Positions 8,485-18,911 of a stretch of 60,441 bases of DNA are shown piece after piece. The DNA lies in NCBI GenBank assembly GCA_002071385.1, contig MWFB01000014.1, positions 1 to 60,441 on the forward strand. Reading direction: 5' to 3'. Below the pieces are notes generated by a model that was not told where the DNA came from, ran no database searches, and was given only the letters and a program-made list of their open reading frames with translations. The stretch is from Bacteroidetes bacterium ADurb.Bin013. GTDB taxonomy: Bacteria; Bacteroidota; Bacteroidia; Bacteroidales; UBA932. The position numbers and the translations under genes were made by a program. Within the stretch, counting starts at the first letter, position 1; each line of letters starts with the position of its first letter.

Positions 8485-11400
8485 ATGTTAAAACGCTATA
8501 TCTGGCTTATCCTGTTCATACCGCTGCAGGTGACAGCACAGGACATTGATCATCCTGCCTCATCGCTGGCCAGGATGCAGGAGGCTTTCCAGGTAGAAGC
8601 CTCAAAGCCGGATTACAGGAAGATGATCTCACTCATGGACAGCATGATGACTATGGAAACAGCCATAGACCGAAAAGCCCGTCCGCGTCTGATCAGCACA
8701 TATGCCGGGTATGCTTCGCTCTTTGGAAGGAGCCTTGAAGGACAGGTTGTTCACCATCTGTACATGCATACCCGTTTCCCGGAAAGCCGGGATACTTACG
8801 GCACGATCCTCCCGGTTGCAAGCCAGGATTTGTCTACGGCCGCGGCAGCTCCTTACCAGGCTTTTTTTCTCGACCAGGCCATCGTATATCCCTGCAAGGA
8901 TCTTTATGAGCTGGCTCTTTTTGTCCTGGGAGACTATGATGCCCTGATACGGTTGCTGGAGGGTGGCCGGGGCAACCTGCCGCACAACCTGATCGCCGCC
9001 AGGTATTTGCGGATAATGTCACTGTCTTTGCGACCTGAAGAAACCATGGCAAGCCTGGACAGCCTGATCCTGCAATTCCCTAAGACAGAACCCATTCCCT
9101 TTGCATACCTGGAAAAGGTACGGCTTCTTACAGAAATGCAACAATACAGCGAAGCCCTGGAGCTTGGCCGTCAAACCATCCGGCAGTTTCCGAAAAGTCC
9201 GGCAAGACAATCATTGCTAGAGCATGTTGATTTCCTTACTGAACCATCCCTTGTCATCCGCATGAAAAAGCAGGTTTATCCGCATGCTCCCATGCAGGTG
9301 ATGATCACCCGAAGGAATGTATCCCGTTACAGGCTGGAGATCAGGGAAGAAAAGGGAAAGCGCATCCCTGCTGTCAGAAGGAGCGGATTGAATGAGCCGG
9401 TATATGAAGCCGTAACCGATACACTTACCCTGTTGCAGGCACCGCCTGCCGGATCCTACAGGATTCGTGTCAAAAAAGGCCGTACAGCAAGCGAAACTGC
9501 TTTTTACAGCGGTACGGTTGCTTCCATGTTCCGTTCATTCCGCAACACGGGCTACGTATACGCGGCCGATCTTAACACCGGTGAACCCTTTACAAAGGCA
9601 GAAGTCCGGTTTGTAAAGGACACCAGGCCATCTTTCTCCATAGACATGGACGGATTCACACCCGTGGATGTGCGTACGGGCGAATCGTTCCGCCTGTCTC
9701 CTCCAGCACCCCTGAGAGCGGTACCGGATACTTTTGCAGTACCCCTTACCGTGCATCCCTGGGATTTCAGTTACGGCTACCCTTCCGACAAATCCACATC
9801 TGCCGCGATCTTTACAGACAGGAAATTATACAGGATGCAGGACACCCTCTTTTTCAAGGGAATCGTTACCCGTTACAGCAACAGACGGTGTGAACCGGAA
9901 ACAGGAAAAAGGTATACGGTTGTCTTGCGCAACAATGCCAGTTACAGGGACACGCTGTATACCGTCGAAGTTGTGACAAACCAGTACGGATCCTTCAGCG
10001 GGTACATTCCCCCCGGGATAGTCAGGCTCAACGGAGAACACAGCCTGACCATGCCTGGCGCATCGGCTCTGATCCGGGTTGAAGAATATACCAGGCCTTC
10101 CTTTTCCATTGACCTGCTGCCTGTCAAACAGGCTTATGCCTATGGAGACACCATTATCCAGGATGGTGTAGTGGGCAATTATGCGGGATTCCCCCTGGAC
10201 GGGGTTGCCGTGATTTGCCGTGTATACAGACAACCCATGTTCCGTCCCCTTTACAGGGATCCTCACTTATACCCGGCAGCAGGAGAACCCTGTAGCACCG
10301 ACACATTGCTTACCGGATCCGATGGCTGGTTTCGCGCAGCCATTCCTGCGGGAAAAAATGACGAGGATAATCCCCGGGGCGAATGGCTGCAGGTGCATTT
10401 TTCTGCAACGGATCCTTCAGGAGAAACCTGGCAACAGCAAACCTTCCTTCCTGTGAGCAATCATCGCTATACCGTCCATACCCGCCTTGGTTCCGCAGGA
10501 ACTGAGGCAAGGGACCGCATCTTGGTTAAGGAAAAGGGGCCCTTCCTTGCGCTGGAGGTGAAGAACAGTACCGGTCATGACCAGGAAGTTTCCGGCACTT
10601 ATACCCTGTCCCGAAACCGTGTGATCCAGTACTCGGGCACCTTTACCGGAAAAGAGACTTCCCTGCCGTCCTGGTCTGCCATGGAATCCGGCCAATGGGA
10701 GCTTTCCCTGGACCTGGCCGGAGCCCCTCCGCATAAAGAGACTTTCTGGCTGGTAAGTATGCAGGACACGGTAAGTCCGGCAGACACCGCCGCTTTTTTC
10801 TGCCCACTGGATACAACCGATCCTTCCTTCCTGCTGGGAACGGTTGACCGGCAGCTCTTTGCACTGGCAGAATGGTATGTTGCCGATTCCCTCCTAAAAA
10901 AATACCACATAGTACTGCAGCCCGGAATGCGTACCTTTTCTTTTGGAGAGGCTGTTCATGAATCTTATCCCCTGGAATTAAGGCTTATTGCCATCCGGGA
11001 CGGGATTTTCCATGAATTCAGACACCGCTGGGAAGAACCGCCCGGGCTGGAACCGGCCATACAATTTGTATCGCTGCGCAAGGTGGCCGGACCGTATTCA
11101 CGCGAAACTTTCGGCCTTAAATTGCCTGCCATGGAAAAAGCCGAGGTGCTGGTGAGCATCTTCAACAAGAGTACAGACCGCTTCCAGCCCAACAGCTTCT
11201 CTTACCAGCCGGCACGCGCGCCATATGTTTCCATCCCATATATCCGGCATCATTTCATGCAAACCACCACCGGATACGCAGGGGGCACCAAAGGACCTGT
11301 CATGTATAGGGCGACAAGTCCCTATATGGTTCAGGGAAACAATAAGGCCGCAGGGGAAGAAATGGCACAAGCCCGAACAGATGACAGTCATGAAAATGCC

Positions 11401-13578
11401 ATGGCCGAGGCTCTTTCTCCTGCGCAACAGGAAGAGACACCCGTGGTCCGGAGTGATTTTGAAGAGACCCTGGCTTTCCTGCCGCACCTGGTTCCGGACA
11501 GTACCGGGTATGTTCCGGTCGCATTCCGGACAAACGGACTGCTCAGCACTTTCCGCATACTGGTGCTGGCGCATACATCAGATGGGAAAAGCATTCCGGC
11601 GGATGAAATACTGACGGTGAGAAAAGAAGTGATGGCTTTGCCGTATTTCCCGACCTATGTAAGGTCCGGGGACAGTATTTCCCTGACCTGGCGGGTGGTC
11701 AACCTGACACCGGACACATTGCAGGGCAAAGCTTATCTGAAGGCAGGCGACAAGGATAAGGCATGCCAGCCGGCTACGCTGCTCCCCTCGGCCCGCCTGT
11801 TGTTCCGGCAGGATTTCCAGGCTCCCCGGGTCCGGACGTTGCACGTGCCCCTGCTGACCCTGACAGCCGGTTTTGAAAGCCCTTCCCTCAGCGATGCGGA
11901 AACTCACACCATCCCTGTTCTTTCCATGATGGAACAGGTTACCCGGGCTCAGACAAAAACATTACAAGGAAATGGTGTGGTGACGCTTTTGAAAAAGGAC
12001 AAGTCCTCAGAGGCGAACCTGGAAGTAACCACCCCGCTTTCCTCCGCTTTACAGGCACTCCCGGTTCTTTGCGAACCGGAAAGCAATAATCTTACAAGCT
12101 GGGTAGCCGCTTTTTATGCCAACAACACGGGAGCCCGCATCCTGGAACGTTTTCCCCACATCCTGGATACCCTTAGGGCCCATCCTTCAGGACAAGCTGC
12201 CGTCTTTGAAAAAAGCAACCGGACAGGAGCGCTGCTCCTGGAAGAAACGCCCTGGTCCGGTTATCCGGGACAAGAAGCTGAAAGGATGCAGCGGTTGCTG
12301 CGCCTGGCAGATCCCGCCTATGTCCGGTCATTCAATGCCCGGGCACTGGAACATTTCAGGGCATTGCAACGGCAGGATGGCGGTTTTTCCTGGTTCCCGG
12401 GTATGGAAAGTTCTTACCTGCTGACGTTGCATTTCCTGGAAAAAATCGGGGATATGATAGAAAAGGAGGTCGTGGCGTATGATGATGAACCTTTATATTC
12501 CATCGTAAGGAAAGCACTCCGCTATACAGACAGCCTGTTCATCAATAACACGGATAAGGAGGTAATCCGCAATCTGGGTACTGATGTGAACTTGTACTTT
12601 TTTGTCCGGTCCGCTTTCAGACAGAAGTTCCCCCTTGGACCCGACATCATAAGAATCGCAGCCCGTTTGGCCCGGAATCCCCTGCAATCATGGAAAGGAG
12701 CATCGGTCATGGAAAAAGCATACCTGGCTGTCACCCTGGAGCGGTGGGGAGAAACAAAGGCGCTGGAATCCCTGCTTGCTTCGTTGAGGGAGTTTGCTGT
12801 CTGCGACAGCCAGATGGGTTGTCATTTTCCCAACGCCGTACCCTACGAAGGCCCCATGAGTTCACAGATGAAAGCTCATGCCCTGCTGTTGCGCATCTTC
12901 AACACGGATCCCATCCTGCGTGAGGGTATCACCCGCTGGATCCTTGACAGGAAGGAAAACAACATCTGGACCTCCCGTGCGGGAACCACAGACGTGATCC
13001 ATGCCCTTCTGTATTATGGGGGCAGTGTGTCAAGCAGCCCTGCCCGGTACGAGATCCTGCAGCGTGGAACCACCTATACGGTCAGAAGCCGCACAGATGC
13101 GCTGTTGTATGTAAGTCTATACGAGCACACCACGGAAGACTTCTCGGCGGCCGCTCCTTATTCCAGCGGCCTGGAAATCAACCGGACATGGCACCGTGCT
13201 GCAGACAATGCTCCCGTCGGTGAGGGAGACACACTCCGCCCGGGAGAGCGTATCCTGGCGCGATACCACCTGAACAACGATAAAGACCGCAGTTTTGTAC
13301 ACTTGAAAGCTTCCAGGGCATCCTGCCTGATGCCGGAGTCTGAAACTTCAGGGTATCAAGGGAATATTTCCTGTTCATGGTTCCGGGAAGTGAAGGAAGC
13401 CTCGACACAATACTTTTTCCAAAACCTGCCCGCCGGGACTCATGTAATTGAAGAAGGTTTTTACGTGACCCGGGAGGGCGTTTTCAACCAGGGCAGCATA
13501 AGGGTACAGAGCCTCTATGCACCGCAGTACGGGGGCTTTTCTCCTGGAGGAAAGCTCTTTGTCAAAGAAAAAAGGTAA
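8485..13578 (+). CDS. Alpha-2-macroglobulin-family protein lacking the thioester
   Basis: From ATG 8485 the product has 1697 residues with a signal peptide (MLKRYIWLILFIPLQVTAQ). This start was chosen because it follows the HAD stop by 5 bases and opens with a signal peptide; an earlier in-frame start lies inside the HAD gene. An MG2-type domain is visible near residue 440 (FTDRKLYRMQDTLFFKG). The A2M domain begins near 1000 (PDSTGYVPVAFRTNGLLSTFRI). Where thioester members have a CxEQ motif at the start of the alpha-helical domain (near 1195), this protein reads CEPESNNLTSW, so a thioester cannot form. Bacterial members are thought to trap proteases in the periplasm; a structural or transport-linked role is equally possible here. 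Confidence 0.85.
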   Translation: MLKRYIWLILFIPLQVTAQDIDHPASSLARMQEAFQVEASKPDYRKMISLMDSMMTMETAIDRKARPRLISTYAGYASLFGRSLEGQVVHHLYMHTRFPESRDTYGTILPVASQDLSTAAAAPYQAFFLDQAIVYPCKDLYELALFVLGDYDALIRLLEGGRGNLPHNLIAARYLRIMSLSLRPEETMASLDSLILQFPKTEPIPFAYLEKVRLLTEMQQYSEALELGRQTIRQFPKSPARQSLLEHVDFLTEPSLVIRMKKQVYPHAPMQVMITRRNVSRYRLEIREEKGKRIPAVRRSGLNEPVYEAVTDTLTLLQAPPAGSYRIRVKKGRTASETAFYSGTVASMFRSFRNTGYVYAADLNTGEPFTKAEVRFVKDTRPSFSIDMDGFTPVDVRTGESFRLSPPAPLRAVPDTFAVPLTVHPWDFSYGYPSDKSTSAAIFTDRKLYRMQDTLFFKGIVTRYSNRRCEPETGKRYTVVLRNNASYRDTLYTVEVVTNQYGSFSGYIPPGIVRLNGEHSLTMPGASALIRVEEYTRPSFSIDLLPVKQAYAYGDTIIQDGVVGNYAGFPLDGVAVICRVYRQPMFRPLYRDPHLYPAAGEPCSTDTLLTGSDGWFRAAIPAGKNDEDNPRGEWLQVHFSATDPSGETWQQQTFLPVSNHRYTVHTRLGSAGTEARDRILVKEKGPFLALEVKNSTGHDQEVSGTYTLSRNRVIQYSGTFTGKETSLPSWSAMESGQWELSLDLAGAPPHKETFWLVSMQDTVSPADTAAFFCPLDTTDPSFLLGTVDRQLFALAEWYVADSLLKKYHIVLQPGMRTFSFGEAVHESYPLELRLIAIRDGIFHEFRHRWEEPPGLEPAIQFVSLRKVAGPYSRETFGLKLPAMEKAEVLVSIFNKSTDRFQPNSFSYQPARAPYVSIPYIRHHFMQTTTGYAGGTKGPVMYRATSPYMVQGNNKAAGEEMAQARTDDSHENAMAEALSPAQQEETPVVRSDFEETLAFLPHLVPDSTGYVPVAFRTNGLLSTFRILVLAHTSDGKSIPADEILTVRKEVMALPYFPTYVRSGDSISLTWRVVNLTPDTLQGKAYLKAGDKDKACQPATLLPSARLLFRQDFQAPRVRTLHVPLLTLTAGFESPSLSDAETHTIPVLSMMEQVTRAQTKTLQGNGVVTLLKKDKSSEANLEVTTPLSSALQALPVLCEPESNNLTSWVAAFYANNTGARILERFPHILDTLRAHPSGQAAVFEKSNRTGALLLEETPWSGYPGQEAERMQRLLRLADPAYVRSFNARALEHFRALQRQDGGFSWFPGMESSYLLTLHFLEKIGDMIEKEVVAYDDEPLYSIVRKALRYTDSLFINNTDKEVIRNLGTDVNLYFFVRSAFRQKFPLGPDIIRIAARLARNPLQSWKGASVMEKAYLAVTLERWGETKALESLLASLREFAVCDSQMGCHFPNAVPYEGPMSSQMKAHALLLRIFNTDPILREGITRWILDRKENNIWTSRAGTTDVIHALLYYGGSVSSSPARYEILQRGTTYTVRSRTDALLYVSLYEHTTEDFSAAAPYSSGLEINRTWHRAADNAPVGEGDTLRPGERILARYHLNNDKDRSFVHLKASRASCLMPESETSGYQGNISCSWFREVKEASTQYFFQNLPAGTHVIEEGFYVTREGVFNQGSIRVQSLYAPQYGGFSPGGKLFVKEKR

Positions 13579-13605
13579 AAAAAAGTAATTATTGGAAAAT
13601 TTGCA

Positions 13606-13613
13606 TATCTTTG
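13606..13613 (+). promoter_or_regulatory. rpsO promoter (-7 box) with hairpin leader
   Basis: A perfect TATCTTTG box lies at 13606-13613, 56 bases before the rpsO ATG. Directly downstream, at 13616-13639, CCCC and GGGG can pair across GTTT and are followed by a run of seven T. This would form a small hairpin plus U-tract at the very 5' end of the mRNA. No good -33 box is visible. Confidence 0.6.
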
Positions 13614-13668
13614 CTGCCCCGTTTGGGGGTCATTTTTTTATTAACCACTTAAAATCAATTGCTGACAT

Positions 13669-13944
13669 ATGGCCGAGTACCTTAATGCCCAGAAAAAGCA
13701 AGAGATTTTCGGACAGTACGGAACGTCTAATAAGGATACAGGATCTGCCGAAAGCCAGATAGCCTTATTTTCTTACCGTATCGCCCATCTTACCGAACAC
13801 ATGAAGTCCAACAGGAAGGACTACGGCACACAACGTGCCCTGCTCCGTTTGGTAGGTAAACGTCGCCGCCTGCTGGATTACCTTAAGGCCAACGACATTG
13901 AGCGGTACCGTAATATCCTTAAAACGCTCAATCTCCGGAAATAG
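13669..13944 (+). CDS. rpsO: 30S ribosomal protein S15
   Basis: The 91-residue protein matches S15 through its whole length, with KDTGSAESQIALFSYRIAHLTEHMK and the C-terminal RRRLLDYLKANDIERY segment that contacts 16S rRNA at the h20-h22 junction. S15 is a primary binder in 30S platform assembly and is usually about 89 residues. It has its own promoter and a terminator downstream, and pnp follows, the order also seen in many other bacteria. Confidence 0.97.
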   Translation: MAEYLNAQKKQEIFGQYGTSNKDTGSAESQIALFSYRIAHLTEHMKSNRKDYGTQRALLRLVGKRRRLLDYLKANDIERYRNILKTLNLRK

Positions 13945-13990
13945 CTTACAAGGCGATGGAAACACGTTGTATCCCTCGCAAACCCAACAA

Positions 13991-14027
13991 AGGCTGCACT
14001 CTCCGGAAGGGGAACAGCCTTTTTTTA
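13991..14027 (+). terminator. Intrinsic terminator after rpsO
   Basis: AGGCTG (13991-13996) pairs with CAGCCT (14015-14020), and the loop can pair partly (CTCC with GGGG). A run of seven T follows. Confidence 0.8.
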
Positions 14028-14143
14028 TGACTTTCTTTATTATTCCGGTTCAAATTAAAGCAATCCGGGAACCGGGATAAGCGGAATTGGATAAATTTTA
14101 ACAACCCCTTACTGGAAGGGGCGGATTGCAGAAGAAAAAATAC

Positions 14144-16384
14144 ATGAATATCATTAACAAGGTCATTACCTTAGACGATGGCCGAAAGATTGAGATCGAA
14201 ACCGGGAAGCTGGCCAAACAGGCAGATGGTTCCGTGGTAGTAAAAATGGGTGGAACCATGCTGCTGGCAGCTGTCACCTGTGCAAAAGAAGCTAAACCGG
14301 AAGCGGACTTCATGCCCCTGTCGGTAGACTACAAAGAAAAGTATGCAGCTGCCGGAAGGTATCCCGGAGGTTTTCTCAAGCGTGAAGGACGTCCTTCCGA
14401 TTACGAGATTTTAGTATCACGCCTGATTGACAGGGCTCTGCGCCCTCTGTTCCCTGACGATTTCCACGCCGAAGTTTTCGTAAACGTTTTTCTGATTTCT
14501 GCAGAAAAACAGATCATGCCCGATGCTCTTGCCGGACTGGCAGCCTCGGCTGCCCTGGCAGTGAGTGACATTCCTTTCAACGGACCCATATCGGAAGTAC
14601 GTGTGGGCAGGATTAACGGGGAATTCATCATTAATCCTTCCTTCAGCCAGCTTGAAGAGGCTGACCTGGACATCATGGTCGCAGCAACTTACGACAACAT
14701 CATGATGGTGGAGGGAGAAATGAAGGAAGTCAGCGAAGCTGTGATGCTGGATGCCATCAAATTTGCACACCAGGAAATCAAAAAGCACTGCAAAGTGCAA
14801 ATGGAACTGATGGAAGAAGCCGGTAAAACGGTTAAACGTGCATACAACCACGAAGATAACGACGAGGAAATCCGCAAAGCCGTAGAAACCTTCTGCTACG
14901 ACCGTTGCTATGCAATTGCCCGTTCCGGAGAAGACAAACATACGCGTTCCGACGCTTTTGAAGCGCTGAAGGAAGAGTTCATGCAAACCATACCCGAAGA
15001 AGAACGCGAGGAAAAAGCCCTGATGATTTCACGCTATTACCACGATGTGGAAAAACGCGCCATGCGCCGCATGATCCTGGACGAGGGAATCCGCCTGGAT
15101 GGACGCTCCACTACCGATATCCGCCCCATCTGGTGCGAAGTCGATTACCTGCCCATGGCCCACGGTTCTGCCATCTTCACCCGGGGCGAGACTCAGTCTC
15201 TTACCACGGTGACACTGGGAACAAAGCTGGATATGAAAGAAATGGACGAAGTACTCATCCAGGACACTGAACAATTTGTCCTGCATTACAACTTTCCTCC
15301 TTTCTCTACCGGGGAAGCCAAGCCCAGCCGTGGAACTGGCAGACGCGAGATCGGTCACGGGAACCTGGCTCTCCGTGCGTTGAAAGCCATGGTTCCGGTT
15401 GGCGAAGCCAATCCTTATGCCACACGCGTTGTATCTGACATTCTGGAATCCAACGGTTCCTCATCCATGGCAACCGTATGTGCCGGGACGCTGGCACTGA
15501 TGGATGCCGGTGTAAAGATCAAAAAACCTGTTTCCGGGATTGCCATGGGGCTTATCACAGACCAGGGCAATAAGAAATATGCCATTCTATCCGATATTCT
15601 GGGAGATGAAGACCACCTGGGAGATATGGACTTCAAGGTAACCGGCACACGTGACGGGATCACCGCCACCCAGATGGATATCAAAGTAGACGGACTTCCT
15701 TACGAGGTCCTGGAACAGGCTTTGGAACAAGCCCGCCTGGGCAGGCTACATATCCTGAACGAGATGATGAAGACTATTTCCGAACCGCGTGCCGACTACA
15801 AACCCCATGTTCCCCGCATCGTTCAGATCACCATCCCCAATACCTTCATTGGAGCCGTTATCGGAACAGGAGGCAAGGTTATCCAGGAGATCCAGAAAAA
15901 GACCGGAACAACCATAACCATAACCGAAGAGGGTGAATTCGGGATCATTGACATTTTTGGTGAAAACAAGGAAGGCATGGATGCTGCCCTTGCCATCATC
16001 AAAGGTATCACCACAGTTCCCGAAGTCGGGGAAGTGTATACCGGGAAGGTTGTCTCTATCCTGGAATTCGGTGCTTTCGTAGAGATCCTTCCCGGCAAGG
16101 AAGGGTTGTTGCATGTTTCCGAGCTCGACTGGAAAAAAATCGACAAGGTGGAGGATGTTGTGAAAGTCGGTGAAGAAGTGACGGTAAAACTTTTGGAAGT
16201 AGACGAAAAGAATGGGAAAATGCGTCTTTCACGAAAAGCCCTTATTGAAAAGCCCGAGGGCTACGTTGAACCGGAACGCAAACCCCGTCCTTCAGGAGGT
16301 GACCGCGACCGCAACAGCCGGGGCTTCTCCCGTGGCAATGACCGCGGTAATTCGCGGGGCCGCGGCGGAGACCGCCACAGGTAG
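14144..16384 (+). CDS. pnp: Polyribonucleotide nucleotidyltransferase (PNPase)
   Basis: This 746-residue 3'-5' phosphorolytic exoribonuclease has two RNase PH domains, a KH domain near 560-620 ([21 protein letters not shown]) and an S1 domain near 630-700 ([21 protein letters not shown]). It degrades mRNA and can add 3' tails using nucleoside diphosphates. ATG 14144 was chosen over a TTG six codons earlier. The last 35 residues are a disordered tail rich in Arg, Gly, Asp and Asn, after the S1 domain; similar RG-rich tails occur on S3 in this window. It lies 200 bases after rpsO. Confidence 0.96.
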   Translation: MNIINKVITLDDGRKIEIETGKLAKQADGSVVVKMGGTMLLAAVTCAKEAKPEADFMPLSVDYKEKYAAAGRYPGGFLKREGRPSDYEILVSRLIDRALRPLFPDDFHAEVFVNVFLISAEKQIMPDALAGLAASAALAVSDIPFNGPISEVRVGRINGEFIINPSFSQLEEADLDIMVAATYDNIMMVEGEMKEVSEAVMLDAIKFAHQEIKKHCKVQMELMEEAGKTVKRAYNHEDNDEEIRKAVETFCYDRCYAIARSGEDKHTRSDAFEALKEEFMQTIPEEEREEKALMISRYYHDVEKRAMRRMILDEGIRLDGRSTTDIRPIWCEVDYLPMAHGSAIFTRGETQSLTTVTLGTKLDMKEMDEVLIQDTEQFVLHYNFPPFSTGEAKPSRGTGRREIGHGNLALRALKAMVPVGEANPYATRVVSDILESNGSSSMATVCAGTLALMDAGVKIKKPVSGIAMGLITDQGNKKYAILSDILGDEDHLGDMDFKVTGTRDGITATQMDIKVDGLPYEVLEQALEQARLGRLHILNEMMKTISEPRADYKPHVPRIVQITIPNTFIGAVIGTGGKVIQEIQKKTGTTITITEEGEFGIIDIFGENKEGMDAALAIIKGITTVPEVGEVYTGKVVSILEFGAFVEILPGKEGLLHVSELDWKKIDKVEDVVKVGEEVTVKLLEVDEKNGKMRLSRKALIEKPEGYVEPERKPRPSGGDRDRNSRGFSRGNDRGNSRGRGGDRHR

Positions 16385-16410
16385 GTATTCTGACCGGTTA
16401 TTAACGCCAG

Positions 16411-16451
16411 ACCGGCTTTGCTGCACATGAAAAGTGCGCAAAGCCGGTTTT
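16411..16451 (+). terminator. Intrinsic terminator after pnp
   Basis: ACCGGCTTTG plus TGCAC (16411-16426) pairs with GTGC and CAAAGCCGGT (16434-16448), with one bulge on each side, and is followed by a T-run. Confidence 0.8.
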
Positions 16452-16485
16452 TCATAAGCCAAGGCTCTCACTTCCTGTTGTCGTA

Positions 16486-16545
16486 GCACCATAAAGAACG
16501 GAGAGCTTTTTTGTTTACGCCGAGGCTCTCCGTTCTTTTTGGTGC
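16486..16545 (+). repeat. GCCGAG-loop hairpin, orientation A
   Basis: Arms 16486-16506 and 16525-16545 pair over 21 bases with one mismatch. The 18-base loop begins with six T and ends GCCGAG. The inner stem is GGAGAGC/GCTCTCC. It sits between the convergent pnp and GH92 genes, beyond the pnp terminator. A decayed 3' half (GCCAAGGCTCTC) lies just upstream at about 16458-16469. Confidence 0.85.
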
Positions 16546-16562
16546 AGCTGACCCTGCCATTG

Positions 16563-16628
16563 AGCAGTACTCCTGCTCAAACAACCGCCTGGTGGTCTTT
16601 CAAGTCGCTGCGTCCTGTTTCTGCAATT
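16563..16628 (+). repeat. CCGCCTGGTGG repeat module
   Basis: The segment begins AGCAGTACTCCTGCTCAAA, contains CCGCCTGGTGGTCTTT and ends TTCTGCAATT. It matches the module at 59582-59636 in order and spacing. It lies 18 bases downstream of an orientation-A hairpin, as at the other sites. The remaining bases to 16666 hold nothing recognisable. Confidence 0.6.
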
Positions 16629-16666
16629 GTAAGGCGTCGCTGTAGCCATTAAAACAACCGGGAGCC

Positions 16667-18820
16667 TTAAAGCGCGGAACACATATTGAATTCCAGCAAG
16701 CCGCCGGCCATGATGTCTCTGTAATCTATGTAGAATTTGTCATAGGGCCGGCCGTTCAGCCGGATGTTTCTGATAAGGTGGTTTTCCGGACCGTTGTCAT
16801 GTGCCACTATGGTGAACGTTTTCCCGTCCCTTACCCGGATGACCGCCTTATCCATCAGGGGAGAGCCAAACACATAGCGGCCGCCGGCCGGTTCCACCTG
16901 GTAGAATCCAAGGGCCGAGAGAATGTACCAGGCAGACATTTGTCCTGCATCCTCGTTCCCGCAAAGACCGTCCGGTGCATTGTGGTACATGGTGGTAAGT
17001 ATCTGCCGAACCCGCTTTGCCGTCTTGTCCGGCTGCCCGGCAAAGGCATACATGTAGGGGATATGGTGTCCCGGTTCATTTCCGTGGGCGTATTGCCCTA
17101 TCAGGCCCGTGATGTCGGGAGAGGCTTCCTCTCCCAGGTCTCCCTCGGCCAGGAACAGCGAATCGAGTTTATTCACAAATGGTTCCGGACCTCCAAAAAG
17201 CGTAATGAGGCCGGGGATGTCGTGAGGCACCAGCCAGGTGTACTGCCAGGCGTTGCCCTCTGTATAATCATCTTCCCGGTGGGATGAACGGAAGGGTGAA
17301 AATGGTTCCCGGAACTCCCCGGATGCGGAACGGGCACGCATAAACCCGCTGAGCGGATGGAACAGATGTTCGTATGCTTTGCTGCGCCGGGTATACTCAT
17401 TTTCCGTCAGGGTGTCTCCCGCCATGCGGGCCACCTGCGCCACACACCAGTCTGCCAGGGCATACTCCAGGGTTTTAGCCACCGTTTCGTGCCCCGGGTC
17501 CATATCAAAGGGAATGTAACCGTATTCACGGTACAGGTCCATGCCGCGCTCTTCTCTGAGGGCCGATTCTTTCATGGCTTCAAGGGCCTGCAGGGGGTCG
17601 TTCGCGTACCCTTTCAATACCATGTCGGCAAGGACAGGAATACCCGGGTTTCCCACCATGCAATCCGTTTCATTGCCCACAAGGTGCCATACGGGCAATT
17701 TCCCCTGCTGCCGGTAAATATCCAGCATGGTCCGGACATAATCACCCATTTTTTCAGGATGGATGATCGTGGCCAGCGGATGGGCCGCACGGTAGGTGTC
17801 CCATAGCGAGAGAGTGGTATATCTGGCAAAACCATCCGGCAGGCCGGCATCACAGAACAGGGACGGAGCAATCATGGTATGGTACAGGGCTGTATAAAAA
17901 ACAACTTTATCATCCGGATTGTCCGTTATGTAGTTTATTTTAGATAATTCGCGGTTCCAGGCCTTATCGGCTGCCCTGATTACAGCCCTGAAGTTCCACC
18001 ATGGCAGTTCATGTTCCATGTTTTCTGCTGCTTTTTCCATAGATATGGGTGACAGGGCGACTTTGACCAGTACCTCCCCGTTCCGGGGAACGTCAAGCCA
18101 CACCTTTGCATACGCTTTGCGCGCAGTAATGCTGTTTCCGCCGGAAGGCCGCGACTCTTCAAAGAATTCCGCTTCCAGGATGGGTACAGAAAACTCGGCA
18201 TAGAAAAAGATTTCCTGGTGACGTGCCCAGCCTGTCGATATCCTGTATCCTTTCACCACCCTGCCCCCGTCCCACTGCAGGTGCCCTTCTGCCGGACTGT
18301 CCCAGCCTATGCCGTGTTCCAGGTCGATGACCACGCACTTGCGTCGGTCATCGTCAGGGAAGGTATAGCGGTGAAAGGCGACCCTGGATGTCGATGTCAT
18401 CTCGGCCCGGATACCGCTACCATCCAGAAGTACGGAATAATACCCCGGGCGGACTGTTTCATTGTCATGGGAAAATCGGGAAACCAGCCCTTTGCGGTTT
18501 GTTTCCACATCCCCTGCAACAGGCATCAGGGATATGTCACCCAGGTCTCCTATGCCCGTACCGCTCAGATGCATCTGAGCAAAGCCGATGATGGTGGAAT
18601 CCGAATAGTGGTAACCTGAACACCAGTCCCATCCGGTGTTGTATTGCACGGGACCGGCCTGGACCATGCCAAAAGGAACACCGGCGCCGACAAACACGTG
18701 ACCGTGCCCTCCGCTGCCAATCAATGGATTGACATATTGCGTGAATGATCTGCCGCAGGAAGTAATTAGAACAACTGCGCCTGCGAGGAAAGCCGCCGTT
18801 CCTGGAAATGTTTTTTTCAT
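16667..18820 (-). CDS. GH92 alpha-mannosidase-type lipoprotein
   Basis: The 717-residue protein carries a lipoprotein-type signal (LAGAVVLITSCGRS). It then shows the GH92 start YVNPLIGSGGHGHVFVGAGV and PFGMVQAGP, and the C-terminal signature CGNEDAGQMSAWYILSALGF. GH92 enzymes are calcium-dependent exo-acting alpha-mannosidases that trim alpha-1,2, 1,3, 1,4 or 1,6 linked mannose; linkage cannot be assigned here. The lipobox suggests surface or periplasmic anchoring. It is divergent from the GH2-GH95 pair with about 90 bases between, and the grouping with a fucosidase suggests use of host-type or complex glycans. Confidence 0.92.
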   Translation of the reverse strand: MKKTFPGTAAFLAGAVVLITSCGRSFTQYVNPLIGSGGHGHVFVGAGVPFGMVQAGPVQYNTGWDWCSGYHYSDSTIIGFAQMHLSGTGIGDLGDISLMPVAGDVETNRKGLVSRFSHDNETVRPGYYSVLLDGSGIRAEMTSTSRVAFHRYTFPDDDRRKCVVIDLEHGIGWDSPAEGHLQWDGGRVVKGYRISTGWARHQEIFFYAEFSVPILEAEFFEESRPSGGNSITARKAYAKVWLDVPRNGEVLVKVALSPISMEKAAENMEHELPWWNFRAVIRAADKAWNRELSKINYITDNPDDKVVFYTALYHTMIAPSLFCDAGLPDGFARYTTLSLWDTYRAAHPLATIIHPEKMGDYVRTMLDIYRQQGKLPVWHLVGNETDCMVGNPGIPVLADMVLKGYANDPLQALEAMKESALREERGMDLYREYGYIPFDMDPGHETVAKTLEYALADWCVAQVARMAGDTLTENEYTRRSKAYEHLFHPLSGFMRARSASGEFREPFSPFRSSHREDDYTEGNAWQYTWLVPHDIPGLITLFGGPEPFVNKLDSLFLAEGDLGEEASPDITGLIGQYAHGNEPGHHIPYMYAFAGQPDKTAKRVRQILTTMYHNAPDGLCGNEDAGQMSAWYILSALGFYQVEPAGGRYVFGSPLMDKAVIRVRDGKTFTIVAHDNGPENHLIRNIRLNGRPYDKFYIDYRDIMAGGLLEFNMCSAL

Positions 18821-18849
18821 TCAGGTAATATTTTCACTAAGATAGGTAT

Positions 18850-18879
18850 TTTGTCTTTCTTCATTTTTAGATAACTTTA
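18850..18879 (+). promoter_or_regulatory. Probable promoter of the GH2-GH95 operon
   Basis: A TTTG at 18850-18853 and TAACTTTA at 18872-18879 are 18 bases apart. The -7 box differs from TAnnTTTG only in its last base. Transcription would begin close to 18886, almost at the upstream in-frame ATG (18888). Confidence 0.5.
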
Positions 18880-18911
18880 CATAATTTATGTCATTCAAGT
18901 CATCGTACGTT

